NCBI GenBank assembly: GCA_041686935.1
Contig: JAWLCW010000010.1
Location: 1 to 64,000, forward strand
Length of the DNA stretch: 64,000 nt
Reading direction: 5' to 3'
DNA from: Mariniphaga sp041686935
GTDB lineage: Bacteria > Bacteroidota > Bacteroidia > Bacteroidales > Prolixibacteraceae
The translations under genes were made by a program, and so were the position numbers. The notes under the pieces are model-generated. The model had not been told where the DNA came from. It saw only the letters and a list, made by a program, of their open reading frames with translations, and ran no database searches. Below are positions 17,930-26,786 of the stretch, piece by piece (position 1 is the stretch's first letter; each line of letters opens with the position of its first letter).

Positions 17930-19090
17930 TTAATAGTGACACATTTGACAATTATTGGCTCCAATATCTGCTGCCACAACTGAATCTCTCATTCCTTTTT
18001 TCAATTCTTCATGGAATGCCTCAAATGTTTTATAGTATTCATTGTCAATAAAATCCACTTTTGTTTCACGATGGCATTCAAGACACCATCCCATGGAAAG
18101 ATCGCTGTGCTGGCGGACAATGTGCATCTCTTCAACCGGGCCATGACATTGGGCGCAGTCGAGTTTGCCCACTCCAACATGCTGGGCATGAGAGAAGAAC
18201 ACGTGATCGGGAAGTTCGTGAATCCGAATCCATTCAATGGAAAGTCCTTCTTCGTGTGCCTTCACCAGTTTGTCAATTTCAAACCTTCCCGAATGAGTTC
18301 CTTCACGAACCACAATATGGCAGTTCATACACAATTCGGTTGAAGGGAAATTGGCTGTTTTTGATTCGGTTGCTGTGTGGTGGCAATACATGCAGTCAAT
18401 CTGGTTGTCGAGCGCATGCACCCTATGCGAAAATTTGATGGGCTGGTCGGGTTGGTATCCTTCACTTCTGCCAAGTTTAACAGCTTCTTCGTAAATCATC
18501 GAAAGCTGATATCCAAAAGCACCCAGGAAAATAATAACCGGAATAAATTTAAGTTTTACCTTTTTAAATAAAATCAAATCGAGAATGGCCCAGGTGATGA
18601 GCAGTCCCAAAAACAGAAAAAGCAACAAACGGTTTATGCTTGGCTTGGCAGACGAAAGCCCGGTTACTGCCAGGTGGTCTAAATAAACTTTAACCAGTTG
18701 CAAATCTTCATCGCTGATATCAAAATTCTGATGCGAAGCTTCCATCATTTTCCCTGAGGGTTCCTTCACCACCTGCCGGAAAGCGTTGGCGTCTCTCCCT
18801 GCGTATTTCAGTGCAATATCCATCGCCGACGGATTCCAGTTCAGCGTGTCAGTAGGTGTTATGTTGTGGCACGATACACAAGACTCATGATTGCGTTCAA
18901 ATGGCAACAGACCCATAAAAAAGCGTTTGCCCCGGTTGATTTCTTCTTTTGAATATCCTTCCGGTAAAATCGATTCAACTGGTTTGGCATTGACAGAACC
19001 AGACAGGACAATAAAAAACACAAAGGAAATAAAGTAAATGGTGCAATAAATAATTGATTTATTTCCTTCACGATTGAAAAATTCTTTCAT
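17930..19090 (-). CDS. actA: Alternative Complex III multiheme cytochrome c ActA
   Basis: First gene of the operon, 386 aa from ATG at 19090; an upstream TTG at 19114 is less likely because the ATG gives a better signal peptide. Six CxxCH heme motifs are visible: one in an N-terminal cytochrome c domain (about 71-75), then two membrane helices (about 153-195), then five in a C-terminal multiheme domain (about 223, 244, 302, 326 and 381). The last residues are CQMCHY, so the heme site is at the very end. Pentaheme ActA is the described form, so the extra N-terminal heme deserves attention. A TAATTTTG -7 box lies upstream. Confidence 0.93.
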   Translation of the reverse strand: MKEFFNREGNKSIIYCTIYFISFVFFIVLSGSVNAKPVESILPEGYSKEEINRGKRFFMGLLPFERNHESCVSCHNITPTDTLNWNPSAMDIALKYAGRDANAFRQVVKEPSGKMMEASHQNFDISDEDLQLVKVYLDHLAVTGLSSAKPSINRLLLFLFLGLLITWAILDLILFKKVKLKFIPVIIFLGAFGYQLSMIYEEAVKLGRSEGYQPDQPIKFSHRVHALDNQIDCMYCHHTATESKTANFPSTELCMNCHIVVREGTHSGRFEIDKLVKAHEEGLSIEWIRIHELPDHVFFSHAQHVGVGKLDCAQCHGPVEEMHIVRQHSDLSMGWCLECHRETKVDFIDNEYYKTFEAFHEELKKGMRDSVVAADIGANNCQMCHY

Positions 19091-19145
19091 TCTGCTCAGT
19101 TTAGTATGCAACAATTATGCTCTTTTTTTTCAATATTAAAGCTAA

Positions 19146-19153
19146 CAAAATTA
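19146..19153 (-). promoter_or_regulatory. -7 box of the act operon
   Basis: TAATTTTG (minus strand) matches TAnnTTTG exactly and predicts a transcript start near 19139, about 50 bases before actA. No convincing -33 TTTG is seen at the usual 19-21 base spacing. Confidence 0.45.
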
Positions 19154-19261
19154 TACTTTAAAGGTTTCTAAATATAGATAAAAAAAATAGATTTAGCAGG
19201 CTGTTGGCAGGTTTGAAATTGTTTTTGGTTTTGCCCGATCAGGTAAATGTTTTTGTAACTT

Positions 19262-20401
19262 TCAGGGTTTTAGAATCTTTTCAGAACTTCCATCAAGATT
19301 TTCCGTGAGTTTACGCACCAGTTTCATGTTCACAAAAAATTCTTTCGCAATTACCCTAACGATGGTATAGGCAGGAATGGCCAAGAACATCCCGACAATT
19401 CCGGCAAGGCTTCCTGCAGCTATAATTACCAGGAAAATTTCGAGGGGGTGTGCCTTAACACTGCTGGAGTAAATAAGGGGTTGAAAAAGTACATTGTCAA
19501 TGATTTGTACTGAAACGAAAACCGCAGTCATTAATCCAAGCAAGGGCAGTGTTTCGGCCATAAAATCAGCATTTATGTTCAGGGCAGCTCCAATCAATAA
19601 TCCCAGGATAGCACCCATCCAGGGTCCTAAATAGGGAATTACATTAAACAGCCCGCAAAGGAAACCTATAATTACGGCATGATTAAAATTCAGTCCTACC
19701 AGCGTTAAGCCAATCGTGTCAAGTAGCATGACCATAAAAACTTCGAGTATGATACCAACAAAATAGCGTCGTAAAAGATAGGATATGGAATTCAGGATAT
19801 GTGATACTTTGTTTTCAATTTCAGTGGGAACTAGCAGAAGAATTCCTTCGCGAACCATATTTTTTTCCTTTAAAAAGAAAAAAGTGATAAACGATACCGC
19901 AAAGAATCCGAGTAAAAGTTCTCCAAGTGTACCGGCCACAAAAACAAAAATATTGGGAAGTTGAGCAAAATTTATTTTAGCTGAAAGCTGTTGAACTGCG
20001 ATATCGTAAAATGTTTGATTTTCAACCAGTAAAGGTTCGTTACCGGAAATTTTCATAAGTTTTGTCAGAGGCTCTTCAATGGAATCGAAAAACGCCCCCA
20101 AGTCAATTTCAGAAAGTGTTTCAAGCTCTTTTACCAGTAACGGAATAAAAAACCGGAAAAAAGAGATAAAAACAAACCACATGGCAATCAGTGTAATAAA
20201 TGCAGCAACTCCTTTTGGTATTTTGATTTTTTTGTATTTGACCATAGTCAGCCAGTTAACCAGCGGCCTGCCCAGAAAAGAAAGAACAACCGAAATCAGA
20301 ATATAAGTAACAATGGCGCTGAAGTACCAAAGCAGGAAAATCGTGAAAATTCCCCCTGCTATCAAAAGCATATTTCGGGCCCAGCCTTTTAGTTGTACCA
20401 T
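19262..20401 (-). CDS. AI-2E family transporter (PerM-like)
   Basis: Membrane protein of the AI-2E transporter family (PF01594), about 379 aa from ATG at 20401. A TTG at 20419 would add six residues. There are two N-terminal membrane segments, a long periplasmic helical loop (about 85-155), then five or six segments, including the family patterns LCGLFNVIPYLGPWMGAILG and ISGNEP-type loop sequence. Substrates in this family range from signalling molecules to Na+/H+ exchange; none can be chosen here. It appears monocistronic. Confidence 0.88.
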   Translation of the reverse strand: MVQLKGWARNMLLIAGGIFTIFLLWYFSAIVTYILISVVLSFLGRPLVNWLTMVKYKKIKIPKGVAAFITLIAMWFVFISFFRFFIPLLVKELETLSEIDLGAFFDSIEEPLTKLMKISGNEPLLVENQTFYDIAVQQLSAKINFAQLPNIFVFVAGTLGELLLGFFAVSFITFFFLKEKNMVREGILLLVPTEIENKVSHILNSISYLLRRYFVGIILEVFMVMLLDTIGLTLVGLNFNHAVIIGFLCGLFNVIPYLGPWMGAILGLLIGAALNINADFMAETLPLLGLMTAVFVSVQIIDNVLFQPLIYSSSVKAHPLEIFLVIIAAGSLAGIVGMFLAIPAYTIVRVIAKEFFVNMKLVRKLTENLDGSSEKILKP

Positions 20402-20466
20402 TTTATCGGTTTTGAGCAAATATAAATGAAAAATGAATATTATTTCAGGATTAAACCAGTTGCCTG

Positions 20467-22056
20467 TTATTTTTCCAAAGGGATTTTTAGCTTTTCAATA
20501 TACTGCAAATACCATTGAATAATATAACTGTTGTAACGATGAGGTTTTAACGGATGTTTATAGCTGAACTTTTTTTCTGAAGCCTTCAGTTCACTGGTAA
20601 TTTCATGATAAAAAATGGGGTCTTCAACTGGGTAGTACCATTTTTTTATTGTATGGGGAATGGTTTTTAATAGTTTGTTTTTGAGTGGATTAAGCTTTAC
20701 ACCATCATTTTCTGATGATTTTAAATCGAAATTAACCCGATGTTTTTTAAAGAAAAAAGTTTCAAGGGTGTGGTTATAAAGTTTTGCCCCCAGTTTCTGT
20801 TTAAACGGAACTTTTTGGAAGAACCTTAAAATTTTCAAATCGAAAAGGGGCATTAAAAATTCCAGGCCAAAAAACGGAAAAACGAGTGTTGAGTTTCCGA
20901 TAAATTTGCATTGACGTTCCTCATAATCCCAGTTTTCATAATTACTCCATAATGATTCATCTTTTTGAGAAAAAAAGGTTTGGGAAATGTGTTCCCGGAT
21001 GCGTTTCTCTTGTTCGGTACGGAGCGGAAATGACGAGCCAAAAGCATCAATAATTTTTGAAATCATGTAACTGGTATCGTTGTCCGCCATTTTACTGTCA
21101 AGGTGCGAGCCTCTTAAAAAGTCGCCGGGATGACCCGGAAGGGCAACGGTTTGGTTGTCAATTATTTTTTTGTTTTTTAAAGTCCGGATGGCAAAATAAT
21201 CCTGCAAAAATGGCATAGAGGAGAAATGACCTGAATATCCGATGAAGGATTCAAACTCTTTGGTGTGTGAAAAACCATTTGGAACTTCCTGTGAATAATC
21301 AACAAAAATATGGTCATATCCAAGTTGTCCGGCAACTTTCCGTGCGGTTTCCTGCTCGCTGTTTTGGTGCCGGCCCCAGGTAGCGCAAATTACATTCCGA
21401 TGCCCAAATTCTTTTAACAGGCATCCCAAAAGCCGCGAATCATATCCGCGGGTGAGCGGAAGTAAAACTTGTTTGTCTTTCAGGCATTTATACTGTTTTT
21501 CGAAAACATTCAGCAAAATATGGTGTAAATCTGTTTCCTTAATCTCTGCCTTTTCTGTTGTTTTATTTTGAACGGCACTTGTAAAAATTTTGAAAGATTC
21601 GGTGTTGTTTTGCCCCAGCCTTAGTATTTCACCGGGTTGAACCTGAAAAATTCCTTTTTTTAAGGTTGTGTTACCCGGGGTTACTCCAAATGCCAAAAAA
21701 TAGAGTTTTGAAAACGAAAGCGTTTCCTTTTCTTTTTTATCTGAAAGAAGTTTTTTTGGATTATCACTGAAATAAACATTGTTGTTATCAAACCTGTAAA
21801 ACAGCGGATAACTCCAGGTGTGGCTGCAAACAGCCCATGTATCAGTTTCGTTAAAAACCACAATAGCAAACTGTCCGTTTAACTGCCCGGCAAATATTTT
21901 GAAGCTTTCAAAGGACGCAGAATTTTCTGAAATCGCCTTTATAAATAATTCGCCTGAAATATATTCTTCGGCTAACCAGGTGAAACCGGTTACAAAAATA
22001 TTTTTTTCTGTAACCCAGCGATAGTTCTCAAAGGTATTTTTCAGGGTAAAAGCCAT
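20467..22056 (-). CDS. Asparagine-synthase-like protein
   Basis: Asparagine synthetase B-like protein, 529 aa. The N-terminal 150 residues resemble the glutamine amidotransferase (Ntn) domain but lack the N-terminal nucleophilic Cys2 (the start is MAFTL), so glutamine hydrolysis is unlikely. The synthetase half has a PP-loop LTRGYDSR (about 201-208) in place of the standard SGGxDS, and an ATWGRHQNSE stretch. It overlaps a Wzx-like flippase gene by 16 bases. Such pairs occur in surface-polysaccharide loci, where the protein may amidate or modify a sugar acid. That role is inference. Confidence 0.72.
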   Translation of the reverse strand: MAFTLKNTFENYRWVTEKNIFVTGFTWLAEEYISGELFIKAISENSASFESFKIFAGQLNGQFAIVVFNETDTWAVCSHTWSYPLFYRFDNNNVYFSDNPKKLLSDKKEKETLSFSKLYFLAFGVTPGNTTLKKGIFQVQPGEILRLGQNNTESFKIFTSAVQNKTTEKAEIKETDLHHILLNVFEKQYKCLKDKQVLLPLTRGYDSRLLGCLLKEFGHRNVICATWGRHQNSEQETARKVAGQLGYDHIFVDYSQEVPNGFSHTKEFESFIGYSGHFSSMPFLQDYFAIRTLKNKKIIDNQTVALPGHPGDFLRGSHLDSKMADNDTSYMISKIIDAFGSSFPLRTEQEKRIREHISQTFFSQKDESLWSNYENWDYEERQCKFIGNSTLVFPFFGLEFLMPLFDLKILRFFQKVPFKQKLGAKLYNHTLETFFFKKHRVNFDLKSSENDGVKLNPLKNKLLKTIPHTIKKWYYPVEDPIFYHEITSELKASEKKFSYKHPLKPHRYNSYIIQWYLQYIEKLKIPLEK

Positions 22057-23393
22057 AATTTGATTAAAATGAGTGGAAGCGAAGTTACCATCAAAACTTT
22101 AATAATAAACAATCCCACGCTGAAAAGTCTGACTCCTGCCAGCTTTAGGCAATAAGTGCCCAGAGCGGCAAAAAAAACAAAACCTGTCAGGCTGTAAAGT
22201 CCTATTGCCCAAATGATATCCCGGAATACCAGTCCTCCAATTGTCAGGCTCAGAATCCGGACTGCCAGCAGAATAATATTGTAATTCATTGAAAGTTTCT
22301 GTTTTTCAAAAACGATTAGGATAGAAGAAAGGGGTGAACTCAACATTACCATAAAAAGCCAGGGGGCAAGAAGTTGTGAAAGATATCCCGAAAATTCCCA
22401 GTCGATGCCAAAAACCAGCCGGAACAGGGTCTCACCCCATAGGGCCAAAATAGTAAATGGAACTACACCTATCCAGAATTGTTTTTTGAACAACGAAAAA
22501 GTCAGGGTTCCCAGTGCCTGTAAATCATTTTTCAGCGATTGTGCTTTTTGGATGTAAACCCTCGAGATAGAAATGCTTACCAATTGAATAGGGACACTGA
22601 TGTACCGGTGCGAAAAAGAATATAATCCCAGCATGGTTTCTCCGAAAAATGGTTTGACCAAAAAAACCGGAAGCTGGCTGCTTACAAAGTTGAACATTTC
22701 GGAAGCCACGGAAAATTTTGGGAAATCGATGTAGCGAAGCGCAAGCCTTTTTTCTTCTCCTGAAAAAACAGCCGGTTTAAACCCTTTGGTTTCCGGCAGT
22801 TTCCGGGCATACCAAAAGTAAATGCCCATTTGAGCCGCAACAGCCCCCAGAAACAGCCCGAACACCGGAAACACAAACAATACAACCTGGAAAATTCCGG
22901 TGATTACCGCCCTTAATACTTCAAGCACTGAAAGTGCCTTAAACCGTTTCTGACTGATAAATATATTTCGGATAAGCTGCACCGATCCCAACGAAAAGGA
23001 ATAGAACGGAATTAAAAGCAACATGACCATACCATGCCCGGAAATTCCGGCTATTGGAATATATAATCCGGCAATAACCAAAGCGGCCAGATTAACCAAC
23101 AAATTGATTTTCTGGGAAAGCCAAAACAGGTGTTTCCGCTCTTCTGTGGATTCAGCCAGTAGGATTGCATTTTCATATTTTCCGGTGGATAAAATGGAGA
23201 TTACCGAAGCAATGGTAAGGTATAAAACAAAAAGTCCGAAATTTTCGGGAGTGTAAATGCGGACAATGATGAGGGCGAAGAGTGCGGGAAACAGCCGGGC
23301 AAGAAACATCCCTGAAAACAGGTTGATGATGTCCTGGTAAAAATTATTTTTTATCAGATTTTTTATTGATTTACCAATACCTGGTTTGTTCAT
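22041..23393 (-). CDS. Wzx-like polysaccharide flippase
   Basis: Oligosaccharide flippase/polysaccharide biosynthesis membrane protein (MOP superfamily), 450 aa, with about 12-14 membrane segments. The N-terminal pattern (SGMFLARLFPALFALIIVRIYTPENFGLF) and the LSTGKYENAILLA motif near 70 are typical of the Wzx group. It is co-translated with the asparagine-synthase-like gene. No glycosyltransferases are next to it, so this is an isolated two-gene piece of a polysaccharide function. Divergent from the AlkD-like gene. Confidence 0.85.
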   Translation of the reverse strand: MNKPGIGKSIKNLIKNNFYQDIINLFSGMFLARLFPALFALIIVRIYTPENFGLFVLYLTIASVISILSTGKYENAILLAESTEERKHLFWLSQKINLLVNLAALVIAGLYIPIAGISGHGMVMLLLIPFYSFSLGSVQLIRNIFISQKRFKALSVLEVLRAVITGIFQVVLFVFPVFGLFLGAVAAQMGIYFWYARKLPETKGFKPAVFSGEEKRLALRYIDFPKFSVASEMFNFVSSQLPVFLVKPFFGETMLGLYSFSHRYISVPIQLVSISISRVYIQKAQSLKNDLQALGTLTFSLFKKQFWIGVVPFTILALWGETLFRLVFGIDWEFSGYLSQLLAPWLFMVMLSSPLSSILIVFEKQKLSMNYNIILLAVRILSLTIGGLVFRDIIWAIGLYSLTGFVFFAALGTYCLKLAGVRLFSVGLFIIKVLMVTSLPLILIKLWLLP

Positions 23394-23463
23394 GATTTTT
23401 AATCTGTGTCAAAAATAGAAAAATGCACCGCTCGATAAAGAAAATCAAAACTGAATTAATTCT

Positions 23464-23471
23464 TATTTTTG
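23464..23471 (+). promoter_or_regulatory. -7 box for the AlkD-like gene
   Basis: TATTTTTG matches TAnnTTTG exactly, 20 bases before the ATG at 23491. No -33 TTTG is seen, so the confidence is limited. Confidence 0.35.
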
Positions 23472-23490
23472 CAAAAATACCTATTAATAC

Positions 23491-24189
23491 ATGGATTTCA
23501 TTATAGATAATCCGGAAACGGAAAAAGATTTTCAGCAACTGCTGCGCCAGATTAAGTTGAGGAAGAATGGCGATGTTTCCATTTCAATGAAAAAGCAGGG
23601 CATTGAATACAAACTGAACTGGGGAGTGTCGGTGGTGGAATTGCGCGAACTGGCAAGGGAATTAAAGCCGGACCATTTGCTGGCACTAAAACTCTGGAAC
23701 AAGAAGTGGCGCGAAACCATGATTCTGGCCACCCTGCTCGATGAACCGGATAAAGTGACCGAAGAGCAAATGGATTTCTGGACGAAAAGTTTTGAAAACC
23801 GCGAAATTGCCGAACAGGCTTCAGCAAATATTTGGGTAAAAACCAAATTTGCTTTTGCCAAAGCCATTGAGTGGAGCCGCGGTAAAAAGCACCTGGTACG
23901 TTTTACCGGAATTCACCTGATGGGCCGGCTGGCCATTACCCAAAAAAAAGCCATCGACGAAATGTTCGAGCCGTTTTTTGAAGAACTGGCGGTGGTGGGG
24001 AAAGACCCGCGCCTGAACGCTGTAATTTACCGCACAGTAATCGCTTTGGGTACCCGTTCAAAAATGCTGAACGATATGGCTGTTGAACTGGCAAAAACGC
24101 TTCAGTTGTATGAGCAGGAAGATACGGTAAAATTGGGTGAAATGCTTTTGGACGAACTTACTGCAGATTACATTTCTTTTAAAAAATAA
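23491..24189 (+). CDS. DNA alkylation repair protein (AlkD-like)
   Basis: HEAT-repeat protein of the DNA alkylation repair family (PF08713-like), 232 aa. It is almost entirely helical, with the family patterns VVELRELARELKPDH (about 50) and LWNKKWRETMILATLL (about 69), and AxxWVKTK near 115. Family members remove N3- or N7-alkyl purines. The gene opens a plus-strand run with the DUF502 gene (3-base gap) and the HAD gene; there is no obvious shared function. Confidence 0.82.
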   Translation: MDFIIDNPETEKDFQQLLRQIKLRKNGDVSISMKKQGIEYKLNWGVSVVELRELARELKPDHLLALKLWNKKWRETMILATLLDEPDKVTEEQMDFWTKSFENREIAEQASANIWVKTKFAFAKAIEWSRGKKHLVRFTGIHLMGRLAITQKKAIDEMFEPFFEELAVVGKDPRLNAVIYRTVIALGTRSKMLNDMAVELAKTLQLYEQEDTVKLGEMLLDELTADYISFKK

Positions 24190-24192
24190 CAG

Positions 24193-24801
24193 ATGTTCCG
24201 AAAAATTTTTCAATACTTTTTGCAGGGAATTTTGCTTGTTGCGCCAGTGGTCATTGTCATTTACATCCTCTGGTCGCTGTTTGTTTCGGTTGATGGGTGG
24301 CTAAACAACAAAATCTCGCCCCTAATCGGATTCAACATTCCCGGACTGGGCATATTTATTCTCTTTATTTCACTTACACTTTTAGGATTTCTGGGGCAAA
24401 CGGCTTTAATCCGTCCGTTAAAGAAAATTGCAGGCAGTTTTATAAAAAGAATTCCGGTTTTAAATCTGTTGTATTCCTCCATTAACGATTTGTTTTCGGC
24501 CTTCGTGGGAAAGGAGAAAAAGTTTAATGTACCGGTTAAAGTACTTTTTAATGCTGAAAACAACCTTTGGAAACTCGGTTTTGTAACCAAGGAAACAATG
24601 GATGTAATTGATAACGAGGAACTGGTGGCAGTTTACTTTCCGCATTCTTATAATTTTTCGGGAGAATTGTATCTGGTACCAGGAGAACGGGTGCATTTTA
24701 TTCAACTTTCTCCTGCCGAAGTGATGAAATTTATCGTTTCCGGCGGAGTTACACGATTCGAAAATTTTGAAAATAATAAAAACCATGAATTGGAAAAATA
24801 A
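24193..24801 (+). CDS. DUF502 membrane protein
   Basis: Conserved inner-membrane protein of the DUF502 family, 202 aa, of unknown function. Two membrane helices lie at about 8-30 and 52-75, and a soluble C-terminal domain follows. The family patterns LLVAPVVIVIYIL and FIKRIPVLNLLYSSINDL are present. It overlaps the HAD gene start by 17 bases. Confidence 0.85.
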   Translation: MFRKIFQYFLQGILLVAPVVIVIYILWSLFVSVDGWLNNKISPLIGFNIPGLGIFILFISLTLLGFLGQTALIRPLKKIAGSFIKRIPVLNLLYSSINDLFSAFVGKEKKFNVPVKVLFNAENNLWKLGFVTKETMDVIDNEELVAVYFPHSYNFSGELYLVPGERVHFIQLSPAEVMKFIVSGGVTRFENFENNKNHELEK

Positions 24802-25468
24802 TATTAAATCATTGTTGAATGAGAAACACCTTCCGTTTGAAGCGGTAATTTTTGATATGGATGGTGTGCTGGTGAATTCCGAGCCGTTTTATGTAGAGGT
24901 GGAACAAACCAACTTCCGGCAGTTGGGACTGAATATTTCTGAAGAGGAACACCAAACCTACCAGGGAACCGCCACCGATCGCATGTGGCAGTTAATAAAA
25001 GAACGTCACGGAATTGAGCAGCCGGTGGATGAACTGGTAGAAATGACAAACAACCTGGTTACGCCCTATTTCAATTCATTTGAAAAAATGGAACCGATGC
25101 CCGGTGTTAAAAGTCTTATCGAAAAACTGAAGGGAAAAGGTATTCCACTTGCATTGGCTTCTTCATCTTATGCTGATGTGATTGAAATTATTTTGCAGAA
25201 AACCGGATTGGAAAAATATTTCGATGTGGTGGTTGACAGCCAGATGGCAGGCGCCAGCAAACCCGAACCGCATATTTTTCTGTTAACTGCCAAAAAGCTG
25301 GGAGTTCCACCTGGGAAATGTATCGTAATCGAAGATTCCACAAATGGAATTAAAGCAGCAAAAGCGGCGGGTATGTTTTGCGTTGCCTATGCCGGTCCGG
25401 GCTCAGAAATGCAGGACCAAAGCCAGGCGGATATGGTTATTAAGGATTTTGGGGAGATTGATTTTTAG
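24785..25468 (+). CDS. HAD-IA sugar-phosphatase/beta-phosphoglucomutase-like protein
   Basis: HAD superfamily hydrolase, 227 aa from ATG at 24785 (a TTG at 24767 is also in frame). Motif I is DMDGVLVNSEP, motif II LASSSY, motif III the Lys in GASKPEP, and motif IV VIEDSTNGI. The four-helix cap lies between residues 30 and 95. The arrangement is that of beta-phosphoglucomutase or 2-deoxyglucose-6-phosphatase. Without the phosphoglucomutase-specific general acid assignments I would call it a sugar phosphatase. Its stop overlaps the convergent DUF4143 ATPase gene by 4 bases. Confidence 0.85.
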   Translation: MNWKNNIKSLLNEKHLPFEAVIFDMDGVLVNSEPFYVEVEQTNFRQLGLNISEEEHQTYQGTATDRMWQLIKERHGIEQPVDELVEMTNNLVTPYFNSFEKMEPMPGVKSLIEKLKGKGIPLALASSSYADVIEIILQKTGLEKYFDVVVDSQMAGASKPEPHIFLLTAKKLGVPPGKCIVIEDSTNGIKAAKAAGMFCVAYAGPGSEMQDQSQADMVIKDFGEIDF

Positions 25469-26649
25469 AACAAATCAACCGGATTAATTTTCAATAACTC
25501 TTTCCAGTTTAGTCCTTCATTCGAAATTAAGTACATTTTGTGTGGTTCAAAATGTGAACTGAATCGTTGCATTCCTTTTGTGAATTTTGCAGAACCGATT
25601 TTCACTTCAATTCCAACAACTTTATTTTTGTATTGAAGGATAAAATCCACTTCAAAGTTGCCTTCCCGCCAATAACTCAATTCCAGGTTGTTTGCTCTTG
25701 CAGCACTAAATAAGTGTGCGCCAATAGCTGACTCAACATGTCTTCCCCAAATATCAGCATTTCCAATTACGTCAGAAAACTGATAATCGCTCAATGCACT
25801 GTAAAAAGCCGTGTTTTGAACCTGAAACTTCGGACTTGAAGAACGTTTGGTAATTTTTCCTTTTGAGAATTTCTGCAATCCGGACAATAATCCGGCACTA
25901 TCAAGCAAATGCAGGTAATGCGATAGCGTTGTGGTGTTTCCTGCATCCTGAAGTTGCCCCAAAATTTTTGTGAAGGATAAAATCTGACCGGAATAAGAAC
26001 ATCCCAATTCAAACAAATTACGCAGTAACGCGGGCTTGTTGATGTTTTCCATCAGCAGAATATCGCGCGAAATAGTGGTTTCAATAAGTGAATTTATGAT
26101 ATAGTCGTTCCAGCGCAGTTCATCGTTTATCAAACCGGCTGCACCAGGATATCCCCCGAACCAAACAAACTGTTCTTCAGTGATCCCGAATGCCTGGTTC
26201 ATTTCCTCAAAATTCCAGTGTCCCGTGTATATCACTTCGAATCTTCCTGCCAACGATTCAGTCAAACCTTTTTGAATAAGTAACCGTGAAGAACCAAGCA
26301 AAACTAATTTGATTTCAAGTCCGTTCAACATATCCGAATCCCAGTTTGCCTTGACCATTTCACTCCAATCGGGAATTTTCTGAACTTCATCAATCACAAA
26401 AATCAATTCAGAAAAATTACTGGTTTTCAACTTTAACCGGGCATTGTTCCATTGCTGTTCAATCCATTCGGGGCCAATGTTTATTACTCCATCGGCAGAA
26501 ATATATATGGAAGGGGTTTGGATTTCTTTTAAAACCTGGTGCACCAATGTAGTTTTTCCTACTTGCCGAGGACCGGTAATCACCTGAATGAACTTTTTAG
26601 GTTCTTTCAATCTTTTTGTTAGAGTCTGAAAATAAGGTCTTTTAAACAT
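25465..26649 (-). CDS. DUF4143/AAA_14 ATP-binding protein (2)
   Basis: Second member of the AAA_14-DUF4143 family in the window, 394 aa. Walker A is GPRQVGKT near 26, Walker B IFVIDEVQK near 103 and sensor VLLGSSR near 134. The C-terminal nuclease-like domain keeps EVDF and, after about ten residues, GIEVK, the intact D-ExK pattern missing in the copy at 7701-8990. The proteins are clearly different subfamilies, so this is not a recent duplication. The stop overlaps the HAD gene; tandem palindromes lie 10-53 bases upstream of the ATG. Function of the family is unknown. Confidence 0.88.
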   Translation of the reverse strand: MFKRPYFQTLTKRLKEPKKFIQVITGPRQVGKTTLVHQVLKEIQTPSIYISADGVINIGPEWIEQQWNNARLKLKTSNFSELIFVIDEVQKIPDWSEMVKANWDSDMLNGLEIKLVLLGSSRLLIQKGLTESLAGRFEVIYTGHWNFEEMNQAFGITEEQFVWFGGYPGAAGLINDELRWNDYIINSLIETTISRDILLMENINKPALLRNLFELGCSYSGQILSFTKILGQLQDAGNTTTLSHYLHLLDSAGLLSGLQKFSKGKITKRSSSPKFQVQNTAFYSALSDYQFSDVIGNADIWGRHVESAIGAHLFSAARANNLELSYWREGNFEVDFILQYKNKVVGIEVKIGSAKFTKGMQRFSSHFEPHKMYLISNEGLNWKELLKINPVDLF

Positions 26650-26658
26650 ATTTTGTTA

Positions 26659-26702
26659 TTTTACTCAATACACTGAGTAAAATTACTCAATGTATTGAGT
26701 AA
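26659..26702. promoter_or_regulatory. Tandem palindromes upstream of DUF4143 ATPase (2)
   Basis: Two adjacent inverted repeats built from the same half-site. 26659-26682 is TTTTACTCA, six bases, TGAGTAAAA. 26683-26702 is TTACTCAAT, GT, ATTGAGTAA, perfect over nine pairs. Four equal half-sites spaced about one helical turn apart, 10 bases in front of a start codon, fit operators for a dimeric repressor. Confidence 0.55.
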
Positions 26703-26786
26703 AACAAAAATATTGTGATAATTTTTTGGTTATCTGGTTTTGTTAACTAATTTTTTTCCAGTCTTTCTCTGGTGGAATATTTTTAT

